A DNA stretch of 64,000 bases, taken from assembly GCF_900312995.1 (NCBI RefSeq), contig NZ_ONZI01000004.1, positions 372,001 through 436,000 on the forward strand, read 5' to 3'. This stretch comes from Kushneria phyllosphaerae (GTDB taxonomy: Bacteria > Pseudomonadota > Gammaproteobacteria > Pseudomonadales > Halomonadaceae). Positions within the stretch are counted from its first letter, which is position 1; each line of letters begins with the position of its first letter. The position numbers and the translations under genes were made by a program. Below the pieces are notes generated by a model. It saw only the letters and a program-made list of their open reading frames with translations, did not search any database and had not been told where the DNA came from. Of the stretch, positions 51,683 to 61,432 are shown piece after piece.

Positions 51683-54067
51683 TCAGGTTGTGTTCTCCAC
51701 CGGCCGTGCCCACCAGCTCGGCAAGAGGGTCTGAATGTCGCCGCGTCGAAAACGATCATCAATAAGATGAATAACCCCACGATCCTCGGGCGAGCGAATC
51801 ACGCGACCGGCGGCCTGCACGACCCGCGTCATGCCGGGATACAGATAGGCATAGCGATAGCCGTCGCCGAACAGCGTCTCCATGCGCGCCTTCATCTGCT
51901 CGTTGACCGGATTGAACTGCGAAAGTCCAAGGGTGGCCACAAAGGCACCGATTAACCGCTCGCCGGGCAGGTCGATGCCTTCACCGAAGATCCCGCCCAG
52001 CACGGCAAAGCCGATGCCCTGCCCTGTCATTGTAAATCGCGCCAGAAAGGCATCACGCTCGGCCTCCGACATGCGCCGGGCCTGTGCCCACTGAGGGACG
52101 TCGGGGGCATGATTGGCCAGCGCTTCACTGACCTGCTCGAGATAGTCAAAGCTGCTGAAAAAGGCCAGATAGTTGCCGGGGCGCTGGTGAAACTGGCGCG
52201 CCATCAGTTCGGCAATGGGCACAAGGGATGCACGGCGATCGCGATAGCGCGTGGAGATATGCCCCGCAAGATGGACTTCGAGCTGCCCGGCCTCGAAAGG
52301 CGAGGCCATCTCGAGCCATGGCGTCATGGCGGCAAGCCCCAGCTGATCACGGTAGTAATGCCCAGGTGAGAGCGTGGCAGAAAACAGGATAGTGGCATGA
52401 GCGGCCTCAAAGCGCGGCGCCAGCAGTGGCGCCGGCACCACATTACGCAGTGACAGCGTCGCGCTGCGCCCGCGCCGTTCGATATCGAACAGGTAGTGAC
52501 CGGGATCAACCTCGCCGGCCAGTTCGGCGATACGCCCGATCTGCATGGCATCAAACCAGGCGTCCAGTAGCGCACTTTCAATGCCGATCGGCGTATCGAC
52601 CATCAGATCGCCCACGCTTGTGACAAACTGCGATAGTGCATTGAAGAGCTTGCGCGGTGGTGCCTCCAGGCACACGTAATCACCGTCATGTTCTCGCAGC
52701 AACGCCTTCCACTGGCGCCACAGCCGATCCAGCGGGCGCTTAAGTGCCGCCGGGGCATCGCGCCGGGCCGCCGCAAAACGGCCCTGATCAAACTCGGCGC
52801 CGTACATGGCCCGCCCGCGCTCGACAAGATTGTGGGCTTCATCAATGAGCAGGCTGACCCGCCACTGATGCTGTCGTGTCAGGGCGTAGAGCATGGCGCT
52901 GGTATCGAACCAGTAATTGACATCACCGATCACAACGTCACACCAGTGCGCCATCTCCTGCCCCAGATAATAAGGGCAGATGCGATGGGAAAGTGCGACC
53001 GCCCTGAGACTGGCATGATCCAGCCAGCCCTGCTGTACGGCGGCCTGACGCGCAGCAGGCAGTCGGTCATAAAAGCCGCTGGCCAGCGGGCAGCTCTCAC
53101 CATGACAGGCAAGCTCAGGATGCTCGCAGGCCTTGTCGCGCGCGATCAGCTCCAGGGTTCGAACGCCCGGGGCATTGCCCTCCTCCTCATGGGCCGCCTC
53201 GTCCTTATGAGCAGCCTCGTCCTTATGAGCAGCCTCGTCCTCGCAGGCAGCTGCCATGCCCAGCGTGGTGAGCGCCTCCAGCGCCAGTCGGCGCCCGGTA
53301 GTGCGAGCGGTGAGAAAAAACAGGCGATCAAGGCGCTGTCCCGGCATGGCCTTGAGGGCCGGAAAGAGCGTGCCCAGTGTCTTGCCGATACCGGTGGGCG
53401 CCTGCAGCATCAGATCGCGCCGGGTACTGATCGCCTTGAACACGCTCTCGGCCAGCGCGCGCTGACCGGGGCGAAAATCGGTGTGCGGAAAGGCGAGCTG
53501 CGAAAGCGTCCGTGAACGGGCCGCCTCATGTGCCAGTTCCTGCTCGGCCCAGTCAATGAAGTGCTCGCACTGCGCGACAAAAAAGACTTCCAGCTCGGCG
53601 CGCGCCATCGTCTCCACCAGCACGCTTTCCTGCTGCTGTTCAATATCGAAATAGACCAGCGCGACTTCGATTGTCTCCAGCGCCCGCTCACGGCACATCA
53701 ACGCCGCGTAGACCTTCGCCTGCGCCCAGTGCAGCGCCCGCTGATTGGCCGGCATGGCCTCAATATCGCCGCGACGAGTCTTCACCTCCTCCAGCCGCTG
53801 GCGTACCGGATCATAGCCATCGGCGCGCCCCCGTACGATCAATGCGCCATAGCGGCCTTCCAGTGTCACTTCATGCTCGTAGTGCTCGCCCCGGCGCGAG
53901 GCCACCACCTGGTGACCGGCAATGCCCTGCTGCGCGGTAGGTGCCGGCGTAAACCGCAGATCAAGGTCTCCCGCGCGCGCGGTGAATTCACACAGTGCCC
54001 GCACCGCCACGCGATAGCGCGGCGTGTCGTCGCCGTTTGATGCTGCGATGGCCCCCTCTGTGCTCAA
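51683..54067 (-). CDS. DinG/XPD-like helicase with N-terminal Cas4-like nuclease domain
   Basis: 794 residues from TTG 54067 (GAGGG upstream), overlapping the FAN1-like gene by 4 bp. About 1-180: a PD-(D/E)xK fold with GRADG (D83) and EEVKT (E94, K96). Then a superfamily 2 helicase of the XPD/DinG kind: Walker A APTGIGKT at 223-230, four iron-sulphur cysteines C314, C321, C326 and C364, DEAH at 409-412, and a C-terminal motif VVQAAGRVIRSPEDRG. It would unwind and possibly cut DNA. Between Walker A and the first cysteine there is a KDEAAH repeat. Operon with FAN1 suggests crosslink or structured-DNA repair. Confidence 0.85.
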   Translation of the reverse strand: MSTEGAIAASNGDDTPRYRVAVRALCEFTARAGDLDLRFTPAPTAQQGIAGHQVVASRRGEHYEHEVTLEGRYGALIVRGRADGYDPVRQRLEEVKTRRGDIEAMPANQRALHWAQAKVYAALMCRERALETIEVALVYFDIEQQQESVLVETMARAELEVFFVAQCEHFIDWAEQELAHEAARSRTLSQLAFPHTDFRPGQRALAESVFKAISTRRDLMLQAPTGIGKTLGTLFPALKAMPGQRLDRLFFLTARTTGRRLALEALTTLGMAAACEDEAAHKDEAAHKDEAAHEEEGNAPGVRTLELIARDKACEHPELACHGESCPLASGFYDRLPAARQAAVQQGWLDHASLRAVALSHRICPYYLGQEMAHWCDVVIGDVNYWFDTSAMLYALTRQHQWRVSLLIDEAHNLVERGRAMYGAEFDQGRFAAARRDAPAALKRPLDRLWRQWKALLREHDGDYVCLEAPPRKLFNALSQFVTSVGDLMVDTPIGIESALLDAWFDAMQIGRIAELAGEVDPGHYLFDIERRGRSATLSLRNVVPAPLLAPRFEAAHATILFSATLSPGHYYRDQLGLAAMTPWLEMASPFEAGQLEVHLAGHISTRYRDRRASLVPIAELMARQFHQRPGNYLAFFSSFDYLEQVSEALANHAPDVPQWAQARRMSEAERDAFLARFTMTGQGIGFAVLGGIFGEGIDLPGERLIGAFVATLGLSQFNPVNEQMKARMETLFGDGYRYAYLYPGMTRVVQAAGRVIRSPEDRGVIHLIDDRFRRGDIQTLLPSWWARPVENTT
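53189..53248. repeat. 18-bp tandem repeat inside the helicase gene
   Basis: Two to three copies of an 18-nt unit (GCAGCCTCGTCCTTATGA) encode KDEAAH repeats at residues about 277-295, just before the iron-sulphur region. The copy number is likely to vary among strains, without breaking frame. Confidence 0.75.
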
Positions 54068-55785
54068 GTCATGCCCTCATCATCGCCCCAGCGCACATGA
54101 CAGACCGTGACCGGCATATCGTGACGGCCACAAAAGGCAATCCAGCGCTTCTGATTGTCCTGCAGCCGATCCCCCGGGCCTTTCACCTCGATCATTTCAT
54201 AGCGAAGCGTGCCTTCAGGCGCATGCGGGTAAAAGCGAATCAGATCCGGCATGCCGGCGCGATTGGCGCGAATATCGGTCAAAAGCCGTTCAAACCAGCA
54301 GCGCAAATGCGCCGGCGGCAGGCATTGCAGCGACAGTGCCAGCAATTGATCATCCAGCGCGCCCCAGTGCACAAAAGGCGACTGGATGCCCTGTTTCTCA
54401 CGGTAGCGCTGCACAATAATCTCGCGCCAGGAGCCCTCTTCAAGCCGCGCCAGACAGCGCATGAAGTGCTGCTCGCGCTGCGGATAAAACTCCGGGCGCA
54501 TCAGGTCGGCAGGGCCACTCTGGAACGGGTGAAAAAACGCCCCCGGCAGCGGGGCAAAAATGGCCTCCCAGCACAGCAGACCAAAGAGCGCATTGATCAG
54601 TGTGTTTTCGACATAAAACACCGGCGCCTCGGGCGATGCCAGATGCCCACGTACGGCACGCTCCACGCAGCCACTGCGTGGCAGGATCAGATCACACCGT
54701 CTGGCAGAGGTTTCTGCCTCGCTCGGAGGCTTTTCCAGGCCCAGAGTGCGATGCAGGCGTGGCTGAATACGGGCGGCCTGTTGACGCTCGGCTTCACTGG
54801 TCGGCGCCTGTTGCGCCGCAATGCACAGCGCCAGCGCCTGATCATGTTCCGCCAGCTGCTCCAGCACCCGTATGTGACGAATACGCGCCTCGCCGTGGCC
54901 ACTTTGCGCGTAGAGCCCGGCAGCGCGAGCAAGCTCTCCCTGACGCTCACAGTGTCGTGCAATGGCATAAATGACCCGCCCTCGGCGGGCCTCCAGCCAG
55001 AGGCTGTCCTCAAGGCGCACCGGCAACGCCGCCAGCACCTCATCCATGTCGTGGCCGGCATCGAAACGTTCCCGGCAGTCATGAATCTGCCAGTAGCGCT
55101 CGATATCCTCGCGCCGCTGAAACGCGCGGGACTCAGGTGTGAAGGGCACCACTTCAAAACGATAGATGCCCTGATCCGCCAGCACGAACTCGGAAAACTG
55201 CTGGCGCAGGTTGCCAAAAAACATCAGGCGCAGGCGTTCACACACGGCCATGACGGTCAGGCGAACCACCTCAGAGGTCAGGGGCTGCCCTGTCAGCGAG
55301 TGCCAGCCATCAAACGTCAGCGCCTGATCAAACACCGGTGTCAGAGCTTCTTTTAAAAGCGCCTTGCGATCGCGGGGCCTGGGGAGATGGTCACGGAACA
55401 TGCCCACCAGTTCATCTCGTGTAAAAAGCTCGAAAAGCTGATCCAGCGTCAGGTCGGGACGAGCGTCCACCAGCGCGTGCTCGACCAGCGGGGCAAGCGC
55501 GGCACGAGTCTCTCCGATCTCGTCGTAAGCAAGACGATCGATGCGAAAAAGCTCGCCCTTGCGCATGACCATGCGTACCAGCAGTGCTCTGGAAGGCACG
55601 GGCAGCGCCTGAAAACGTGCAATGAAGTCACGCTCATCCTCATCAAGCAGATCGTCGTAACGCTCGCTGACCCAGGTCAGTACGTTGTCAAAATTGACCA
55701 GATAATAGCGCGGGTCGTTGAGCGAATCCGCAACGCTCAATAGGGGGGTATCGCCGGATGAGGTGACGGCAGGAGTACTGTTCAT
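54064..55785 (-). CDS. FAN1-type VRR-NUC nuclease
   Basis: 573 residues. A long helical N-terminal part (SAP-like and TPR-like regions, about 1-450), then the VRR-NUC domain at the C-terminus: D514 in NRAGMPDLIRF and the E533-V-K535 motif in EMIEVKGPGDRLQDNQ, the PD-(D/E)xK active site. Bacterial FAN1 (known from Pseudomonas) is a 5'-flap and crosslink-unhooking nuclease. It overlaps the helicase gene, so the two are probably made together and may work together. Confidence 0.88.
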   Translation of the reverse strand: MNSTPAVTSSGDTPLLSVADSLNDPRYYLVNFDNVLTWVSERYDDLLDEDERDFIARFQALPVPSRALLVRMVMRKGELFRIDRLAYDEIGETRAALAPLVEHALVDARPDLTLDQLFELFTRDELVGMFRDHLPRPRDRKALLKEALTPVFDQALTFDGWHSLTGQPLTSEVVRLTVMAVCERLRLMFFGNLRQQFSEFVLADQGIYRFEVVPFTPESRAFQRREDIERYWQIHDCRERFDAGHDMDEVLAALPVRLEDSLWLEARRGRVIYAIARHCERQGELARAAGLYAQSGHGEARIRHIRVLEQLAEHDQALALCIAAQQAPTSEAERQQAARIQPRLHRTLGLEKPPSEAETSARRCDLILPRSGCVERAVRGHLASPEAPVFYVENTLINALFGLLCWEAIFAPLPGAFFHPFQSGPADLMRPEFYPQREQHFMRCLARLEEGSWREIIVQRYREKQGIQSPFVHWGALDDQLLALSLQCLPPAHLRCWFERLLTDIRANRAGMPDLIRFYPHAPEGTLRYEMIEVKGPGDRLQDNQKRWIAFCGRHDMPVTVCHVRWGDDEGMT

Positions 55786-55917
55786 GTATCCATGATATCA
55801 GCGTGCCCGGGCCGGTGGCGAGAGATGTGACCCTGCACTGTTGCGCCCTGTCACGGCGGGTATACACTCGCTTCTCATGTCGACAATGGTATCGGCTTCA
55901 CAACAAGGACAACGACA

Positions 55918-56718
55918 ATGAAAAGACTGTTAAGCGCCACCTGTATGGCTACCCTGCTGATCTCGGGTGGCGCCATGGCCAAAACCCCGGACAACGTTAA
56001 ACTGGCCATCGATGTGCCCTATGAACCCTTCGTGTATCGCGCGCCCAATGGGCAGCTTGAAGGGTTTGAGATTGACCTGGGCAACGAACTCTGCAAGCGC
56101 GCCAAACTCGACTGCAGCTGGGTCGAGCAGCCCTGGGACGGCATCATTCCGGGACTGATGGCACGCAAGTACGACGCGATCCTGTCTTCCATGGCGATCA
56201 CACCCGAGCGCGAGCGTCAGGTGCTCTTTTCGATTCCCTATTACAACACGCCAAGCATCTGGATCACGGCCCGTGACCGCGATATCAGCATTGAGGATCA
56301 TGACAGCCTCAAGGGGTTGAGCGTAGGGGTACAGCGTGGCTCCATTCGCGACGTCTATGTCACCGAAATGTACGGCGATGTGCTCGACATCCGCCGCTAT
56401 GGCTCCTCTCAGGACGTTGAAAACGACCTTGAAAACGGTCGACTGGATCTGGCCTTCGAGGACTACCCGCTGGCCATCGAGAGCATTGACTTTCGCGATG
56501 ATGACAGTCCGTTCAAACAGATTGGTCCTGAAATCAGTACGCCCAAACGCATTTTTGGCAGCGGCGCTGCCATGGCCTTTCGAACGCGAGACAAGGCGCT
56601 GGCCGAAACCTTCAATCAGGCCATTCGCGATGTCTACGCCGATGGCACCTTTGACAAGCTGATGCAGCAGTATTTTGACTATGACCTGTCCACGCCACCG
56701 GACAGCGCCAAACCCTGA
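55918..56718 (+). CDS. Amino-acid-type ABC transporter binding protein
   Basis: 266 residues. Signal peptide of 21 residues ending in AMA-K. Fold type II binding protein (SBP_bac_3): LKLAIDVPYEPFVYRAPNGQLEGFEIDLGNELCKRA, then WDGIIPGLMARKYDAILSSMAIT and LAFEDYPL. Close to the lysine/arginine/ornithine and histidine binding proteins. No permease or ATPase genes follow; instead an AstE/aspartoacylase-like gene does, 82 bp on, hinting at arginine or a related N-acyl amino acid. Confidence 0.87.
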   Translation: MKRLLSATCMATLLISGGAMAKTPDNVKLAIDVPYEPFVYRAPNGQLEGFEIDLGNELCKRAKLDCSWVEQPWDGIIPGLMARKYDAILSSMAITPERERQVLFSIPYYNTPSIWITARDRDISIEDHDSLKGLSVGVQRGSIRDVYVTEMYGDVLDIRRYGSSQDVENDLENGRLDLAFEDYPLAIESIDFRDDDSPFKQIGPEISTPKRIFGSGAAMAFRTRDKALAETFNQAIRDVYADGTFDKLMQQYFDYDLSTPPDSAKP

Positions 56719-56800
56719 GCCCACCGGTTTTGCGGTATTCACTCCCTGTATCTGGTGGCGCCCGGCGCCACCTTCATGAAAAAGGCCTCCGGACAATATC

Positions 56801-57919
56801 GTGGAACATCGCATTCATGAACTGAAGTCGGCCGTGCCCGGCACCGTCACTCGGCTACACAGCTTTCATTACGGCCCGCAGGACAGCGACCGCAGCGTCT
56901 ACATCCAGGCATCACTGCATGCCGATGAGTTGCCGGGCATGCTGGTGGCCTGGAAACTCAAGCAGCACATGGCAGAACTGGAAGCTGCCGGGCGTTTACA
57001 CGCACGCGTGTGCATCGTGCCGGTCGCCAATCCCATCGGGCTGACCCAGCAGCTGATGGATGTACCGCTGGGGCGCTATGAGCTGGAAACGCTGAAAAAC
57101 TTCAACCGTCACTATTCGGACATGACGGCTGTGGTTGCCGAGGATCTGGAAGCAGTGCTGGGCGATAAGGAAGCTGATAATACCTGCCTCATCAGGGCAC
57201 GCTTTCTGGCCGCGCTGGAAGATACATCACCGGCCAATGCCCTTGAGTCGCTGCAGCTGACCTTGCAGCGTCTGGCCTGTCAGGCCGATTATGTGCTGGA
57301 TCTACACTGCGACTTCAACGCCGTGGCGCATTTGTACACGACCCCGGCGGCCTGGCCGACGTTTGAACCCCTGGCACGCTATTTCGGCGCGCGCGCCAGC
57401 ATGCTGGCCACCGATTCCGGCGGCCAGTCCTTTGACGAGTGCTTTACGCTGGTGTGGGAGCAGCTGCGCGAGGGGTTTGGTGAGCGCTTCCCGATCGGCT
57501 ACGGCACGCAGTCCATCACCCTGGAGCTTCGCGGCCAAGACGACGTTGATCATGATCTGAGTAATCACGACAGTCGCGCCATCGTTGACTGGATGATGCA
57601 GCTTGGGCTGATCCATGGAGAAGCACCGCCACTGCCATCGCTGCCCTTCCCGGCCACGCCGCTGTCGGCCATGGAATTTCTCACGGCGCCCGAAGGCGGA
57701 CTGCTGGTCTTTCACGCCCACCCCGGTGATCAGGTGGTCAGCGGCCAGCTGGTGGCCGAGGTGATCGACCCGATCAGCGACGTGGTCCATGAGGTTCGCG
57801 CCTCGCAGGACGGCATGATCTATGCCAGAAGCCAGCGGCGCATGGCCACTGCCGGCATGATCGTGGCGGATCTGGCCGGCCATGAAAGTCGTCGCAGCGG
57901 CTATCTTCTGGCGCCCTGA
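56801..57919 (+). CDS. Succinylglutamate desuccinylase/aspartoacylase family protein
   Basis: 372 residues from GTG 56801. M14-type zinc hydrolase: H40 and E43 in SLHADELPG, a later zinc histidine in LDLHCDFNAVAHLY, and the C-terminal beta domain with HPGDQVVSGQLVAEV. Length and the DLHCD region fit the AstE-like group, which removes acyl groups from amino acids. It follows a basic-amino-acid-type binding protein gene, probably in one transcription unit. The true substrate is unknown. Confidence 0.82.
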   Translation: MEHRIHELKSAVPGTVTRLHSFHYGPQDSDRSVYIQASLHADELPGMLVAWKLKQHMAELEAAGRLHARVCIVPVANPIGLTQQLMDVPLGRYELETLKNFNRHYSDMTAVVAEDLEAVLGDKEADNTCLIRARFLAALEDTSPANALESLQLTLQRLACQADYVLDLHCDFNAVAHLYTTPAAWPTFEPLARYFGARASMLATDSGGQSFDECFTLVWEQLREGFGERFPIGYGTQSITLELRGQDDVDHDLSNHDSRAIVDWMMQLGLIHGEAPPLPSLPFPATPLSAMEFLTAPEGGLLVFHAHPGDQVVSGQLVAEVIDPISDVVHEVRASQDGMIYARSQRRMATAGMIVADLAGHESRRSGYLLAP

Positions 57920-58083
57920 CCGTCGGCATTATTGCGTGACGCCTTACATACGGTCGACCCCGTCATGCTTTCCTGATGTGACAATTTTGTGATGCCGAAA
58001 TGCAGATAATTCTGGCGAAATGGCCAACATGAGATAACTTTAAGAAAGTACAAGGTTCATCCACACATCGGAGTCAGGACACC

Positions 58084-58335
58084 ATGTTCAAGAATCAGAT
58101 TGAAGGCGAAACCAAGAACGCAGTAGGCAAGGCGCAGGAAGCCTATGGTGACTTTACCGATGATAACGAGCACCGCACCGAAGGCCGCCTGCGCAGCGCC
58201 GCAGGTCAGGTACAGTCCCAGTACGGTGAAGTCGTCGACAATGCGCGCGAATTCACGGTCAAGCAGCCGGTCGGCGCACTGGCCATCGCGGCAACCGTTG
58301 GTTTTGTACTGGGCGCGCTGATCACACGTCGCTGA
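58084..58335 (+). CDS. CsbD-like/DUF883-like small membrane-anchored protein
   Basis: 83 residues, GGAGTC before the ATG. The N-terminal half (QIEGETKNAVGKAQEAYGDF) is CsbD-like, the C-terminal half (VKQPVGALAIAATVGFVLGALITRR) is the single-membrane end of DUF883/ElaB-like proteins. Such proteins are made in stress or stationary phase and bind ribosomes or the membrane in known cases (ElaB). Role here inferred only. Confidence 0.8.
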   Translation: MFKNQIEGETKNAVGKAQEAYGDFTDDNEHRTEGRLRSAAGQVQSQYGEVVDNAREFTVKQPVGALAIAATVGFVLGALITRR

Positions 58336-58373
58336 TCACTGCTCAAGTACCATTACTAAAGTACAATGGCCAT

Positions 58374-58408
58374 GAAAAAAACCGGCTCCTCTGGAGTCGG
58401 TTTTTTTG
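58374..58408 (+). terminator. Terminator after the CsbD-like gene
   Basis: AACCGGCTCC-TCT-GGAGTCGGTT followed by T7. The A-run on the left makes it look partly bidirectional. Confidence 0.9.
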
Positions 58409-58554
58409 TGCCTGCATCACACAGATCATGCCCGACACCTGCGTCAGAACGCTTCACGTCCTATCCCATGCCGACATGAAAGCCAGGCAGTCATCAAGGG
58501 CACGCAGGCATGAATAATGTGATTAGAAACGACGTCATAAATGATTCGAGCAAT

Positions 58555-58581
58555 AAAAAACCGCCCGGGAAAACGGGCGGT
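58555..58581 (-). terminator. Terminator of hda
   Basis: ACCGCCCG-TTTTC-CGGGCGGT on the minus strand, followed by T6. About 85 bp after the hda stop. The rest of the gap contains nothing recognised. Confidence 0.85.
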
Positions 58582-58665
58582 GAACAGGAAACCAGAAATG
58601 ATGATCTGAAGTATAGCCGGCCATGAGGGAACTGCCAGGTGTCGTGGCGCATCAAACCGGCTTTT

Positions 58666-59367
58666 CTACCAGTCCAGGGCCTGTTTAACAAAGGGAATGG
58701 TCAGCCGACGCTGCGCCGAAAGCGATGCGCTGTCGAGCCGGGTCAGCAATGCCAGCATATCCCCCAGCCTGCGCGGGCCACGATGGAGCAGATAACGAGC
58801 GACCTCATCGGGAAGCTGCATGCCACGCTGATGGGCTCTCAGACGTAACACCTCCAGCCGGTCTTCATCGCTTAGCGGCTGGAGATGAAAGGTCATCCCC
58901 CACCCCAGTCTTGATGCCAGATCCGGCAGGGCCACCGGCAAGGCACGGGGTGACGCCTGAGCGGCAATGATCAGGCGGCAGTTGGCATCCCGAAGGCGAT
59001 TGAAACAGTGAAAAAGCGCTTCTTCCCAGCGCCTGCGGCCGATCACGCGCTCAAGGTCGTCAATGGCGATCAGATCAAGCGCCTCAAGATCTTCCAGCAT
59101 GTGCGGTGGAAAGTGCCCCAGATCATTGAGGGGCAGATACAGCGCTCTGGCGCCTCGATCGCTGGCTTCAAGGCACGCGGCCTGAAGCAGATGGGTACGC
59201 CCGCTGCCGGAAGCTCCCCAGAGGTAAATAAACTGCTCGCCGCTGTCATCAAGCTGATGACGCAGATGGGTGACAAGGCCTGCATTGGCACCCGGCCAGA
59301 AGCCTGCGAACGTGACATCATCACGCGCACCAACACCTAGTGGGAGCTGTAGGGTATCCGGACTCAT
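58666..59367 (-). CDS. hda: DnaA regulatory inactivator Hda
   Basis: 233 residues from ATG 59367, the same length as E. coli Hda; two earlier in-frame starts (59379, 59406) lack better ribosome sites. The sliding-clamp-binding motif QLPLGV lies at 7-12, Walker A GASGSGRT at 51-58, and DLIAIDDLERV is the Walker B region. Hda with the clamp makes DnaA hydrolyse ATP and so prevents extra rounds of replication. Divergent from purM, as in many gammaproteobacteria. Confidence 0.92.
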   Translation of the reverse strand: MSPDTLQLPLGVGARDDVTFAGFWPGANAGLVTHLRHQLDDSGEQFIYLWGASGSGRTHLLQAACLEASDRGARALYLPLNDLGHFPPHMLEDLEALDLIAIDDLERVIGRRRWEEALFHCFNRLRDANCRLIIAAQASPRALPVALPDLASRLGWGMTFHLQPLSDEDRLEVLRLRAHQRGMQLPDEVARYLLHRGPRRLGDMLALLTRLDSASLSAQRRLTIPFVKQALDW

Positions 59368-59571
59368 TACGGCGTCCATGCTCAAAACAAGGGGAACAGC
59401 AGCCACATTATCATGAACCCGACAATTCGGGGCAGCCTATCAGCACGGCCCCATCCTGCGGATGTAGTTGCGATGCGATTGGTCATGGCCGATGGTACAA
59501 TGCCGTCCTTCTTGATTATCGCTCTGGCCCCGGCCGGAACCCCGTCTCATTTTCAGTGACAGGACCCCAAC

Positions 59572-60639
59572 ATGACCGAGCCTTCGTCTCGTGAGTCCCT
59601 CTCCTACAAGGATGCAGGTGTTGATATCGACGCCGGTAATGCGCTGGTCGAACGCATCAAGCATGTCGCCAAAAGTACAATGCGACCGGAAGTAATGGGT
59701 GGACTTGGCGGTTTTGGCGCGCTGTGTCAGCTTCCCAGCGGCTATCGTGAACCGGTATTGGTCTCCGGCACCGACGGCGTCGGCACCAAGCTCAGGCTGG
59801 CCATGGATGTGGGACGTCACGACACCATTGGCATCGACCTGGTGGCCATGTGCGTTAATGACCTGGTGGTTGCCGGCGCCGAGCCGCTGTTCTTTCTCGA
59901 CTATTACGCCACCGGCAAGCTCAACGTCGAGATGGCCGCCGATGTCGTCACCGGTATCGGTGAGGGGTGCCGTCAGGCCGGGTGTGCGCTGGTGGGCGGC
60001 GAAACGGCCGAGATGCCGGGCATGTACGAGGGCTCCGATTACGATCTGGCCGGATTTTGCGTCGGCATCGTTGAAAAGTCGGAAATCCTGGATGGCTCGA
60101 AAGTCGGCGAAGGCGACGTGGTGCTGGGTCTGGCGTCCAGCGGCCCCCACTCCAACGGCTATTCCCTGATTCGCCGGGTGCTGGAACGCAGCGGTGCGAC
60201 GCCCGACACCCGGCTGGAAGACGGCCAGACCCTGCGCGATGCGCTGATGGCGCCGACCCGCATCTACGTTAAATCGCTGCTGGCCATGCTGCATGACAGC
60301 GATGTCACCGTACATGCGCTTTCTCATATTACCGGTGGCGGCCTGCTCGAAAACATTCCTCGCGTTCTGCCGGACAACACCAGCGTCCATATCGATGCAC
60401 AGGCCTGGCCGCGTCCGGCCGTCTTTGACTGGCTGCAGCGCGAAGGCAACATCGACGAGACCGAGATGCATCGCGTCCTCAACTGCGGCATCGGCATGGT
60501 AGTCGTCGTTCCGTCCAGCCACGCCGACCAGGCCGAGACCTATCTGGAAAGCACGGGAGAAACCGTGTACCGGCTGGGACATGTCAGCCGTTCGGACGAG
60601 ACACAGCCAGGCGTTGTGCTTGAAAACGCGCGTCAGTAA
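59572..60639 (+). CDS. purM: Phosphoribosylformylglycinamidine cyclo-ligase
   Basis: 355 residues. [22 protein letters not shown] at the start, [19 protein letters not shown], and [24 protein letters not shown] are PurM signatures. It makes aminoimidazole ribotide from formylglycinamidine ribotide with ATP, step five of purine synthesis. It is in an operon with purN, 16 bp on. Confidence 0.95.
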   Translation: MTEPSSRESLSYKDAGVDIDAGNALVERIKHVAKSTMRPEVMGGLGGFGALCQLPSGYREPVLVSGTDGVGTKLRLAMDVGRHDTIGIDLVAMCVNDLVVAGAEPLFFLDYYATGKLNVEMAADVVTGIGEGCRQAGCALVGGETAEMPGMYEGSDYDLAGFCVGIVEKSEILDGSKVGEGDVVLGLASSGPHSNGYSLIRRVLERSGATPDTRLEDGQTLRDALMAPTRIYVKSLLAMLHDSDVTVHALSHITGGGLLENIPRVLPDNTSVHIDAQAWPRPAVFDWLQREGNIDETEMHRVLNCGIGMVVVVPSSHADQAETYLESTGETVYRLGHVSRSDETQPGVVLENARQ

Positions 60640-60655
60640 TCAGACAGGAAATATC

Positions 60656-61372
60656 ATGTCCGACAGCGACACTTTTGATCAGGACTTTCAGCCCGAGCAG
60701 CCTGATCGCCAACGGCTGGTCGTTCTGATCTCGGGTAGCGGCAGTAACCTGCAGGCGTTGATTGACGCCGAAGCGCATGATGAGCTGGGCGGCGAGATTG
60801 CGGCCGTCATCTCCAATCGCGGCGATGCCTACGGACTGGTACGGGCACGCGAAGCAGGCATTCCGGCCGTGGTGCTTCCTCATCACGAGTATGACTCCCG
60901 CGAGGCCTTCGATGCGGCACTGGTCAAGGTCATTGATCGACACGCGCCGGATCTGATCGTGCTGGCCGGTTTCATGCGCATCCTGACGCCTGCGTTTGTC
61001 CAGCGCTATCATGGCCGCATGCTCAATATTCACCCGTCCCTGCTGCCGGCGTATCGCGGCCTGAATACGCATGCGCGCGCGCTGGCCGACGGGGTATCGG
61101 AACACGGCGCCAGCGTTCATTTCGTCACCGACGAGCTGGATGGCGGCCCTGTTGCCATACAGGCGGCCGTCACCGTGGCCCCTGATGACGATGAAGCAGC
61201 GCTGGCAGAACGGGTACTCACACGTGAACACGTGATCTACCCGATGACGGTGCGCTGGTTCATGCAGGGACGTCTCAAGCTGACCGCGGACGGTCCGCGC
61301 CTGGACAGCCATCCCCTGCCGGCCGGCGGTCTGCGACTGTCACCCGAGGATGTGACGGAAGAAGACCTCTAA
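60656..61372 (+). CDS. purN: Phosphoribosylglycinamide formyltransferase
   Basis: 238 residues from ATG 60656 (CAGGAAAT upstream); a longer reading back into purM is not needed. ISGSGSNLQALIDA binds the ribotide phosphate, and FMRILTPAFVQ, NIHPSLLPAYRGLNTH and the aspartate in DELDGGPV supply the catalytic N/H/D. It adds formyl from formyl-THF to glycinamide ribotide. It has a 15-20-residue acidic N-terminal extension relative to E. coli PurN, common in salt-adapted relatives. Confidence 0.94.
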   Translation: MSDSDTFDQDFQPEQPDRQRLVVLISGSGSNLQALIDAEAHDELGGEIAAVISNRGDAYGLVRAREAGIPAVVLPHHEYDSREAFDAALVKVIDRHAPDLIVLAGFMRILTPAFVQRYHGRMLNIHPSLLPAYRGLNTHARALADGVSEHGASVHFVTDELDGGPVAIQAAVTVAPDDDEAALAERVLTREHVIYPMTVRWFMQGRLKLTADGPRLDSHPLPAGGLRLSPEDVTEEDL

Positions 61373-61396
61373 TACCTCAGAGCCTTCTGTCCAATG

Positions 61397-61432
61397 ATCG
61401 CCATCACCGGCTCTGGTGATGGCGATTTTTTT
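61397..61432 (+). terminator. Terminator of purMN
   Basis: ATCGCCATCACC-GGCTCT-GGTGATGGCGAT followed by T6-T7. A perfect 12-bp stem. Confidence 0.93.

Noticed and set aside
53189..53248. Possible CRISPR-like repeat
   Set aside because: The 18-bp units are contiguous with no spacers and lie in frame within the helicase gene.
53995..55356. 453-residue open frame on the plus strand opposite the FAN1-like gene
   Set aside because: Antisense shadow of a clear VRR-NUC gene in GC-rich DNA; no ribosome site and no family resemblance.
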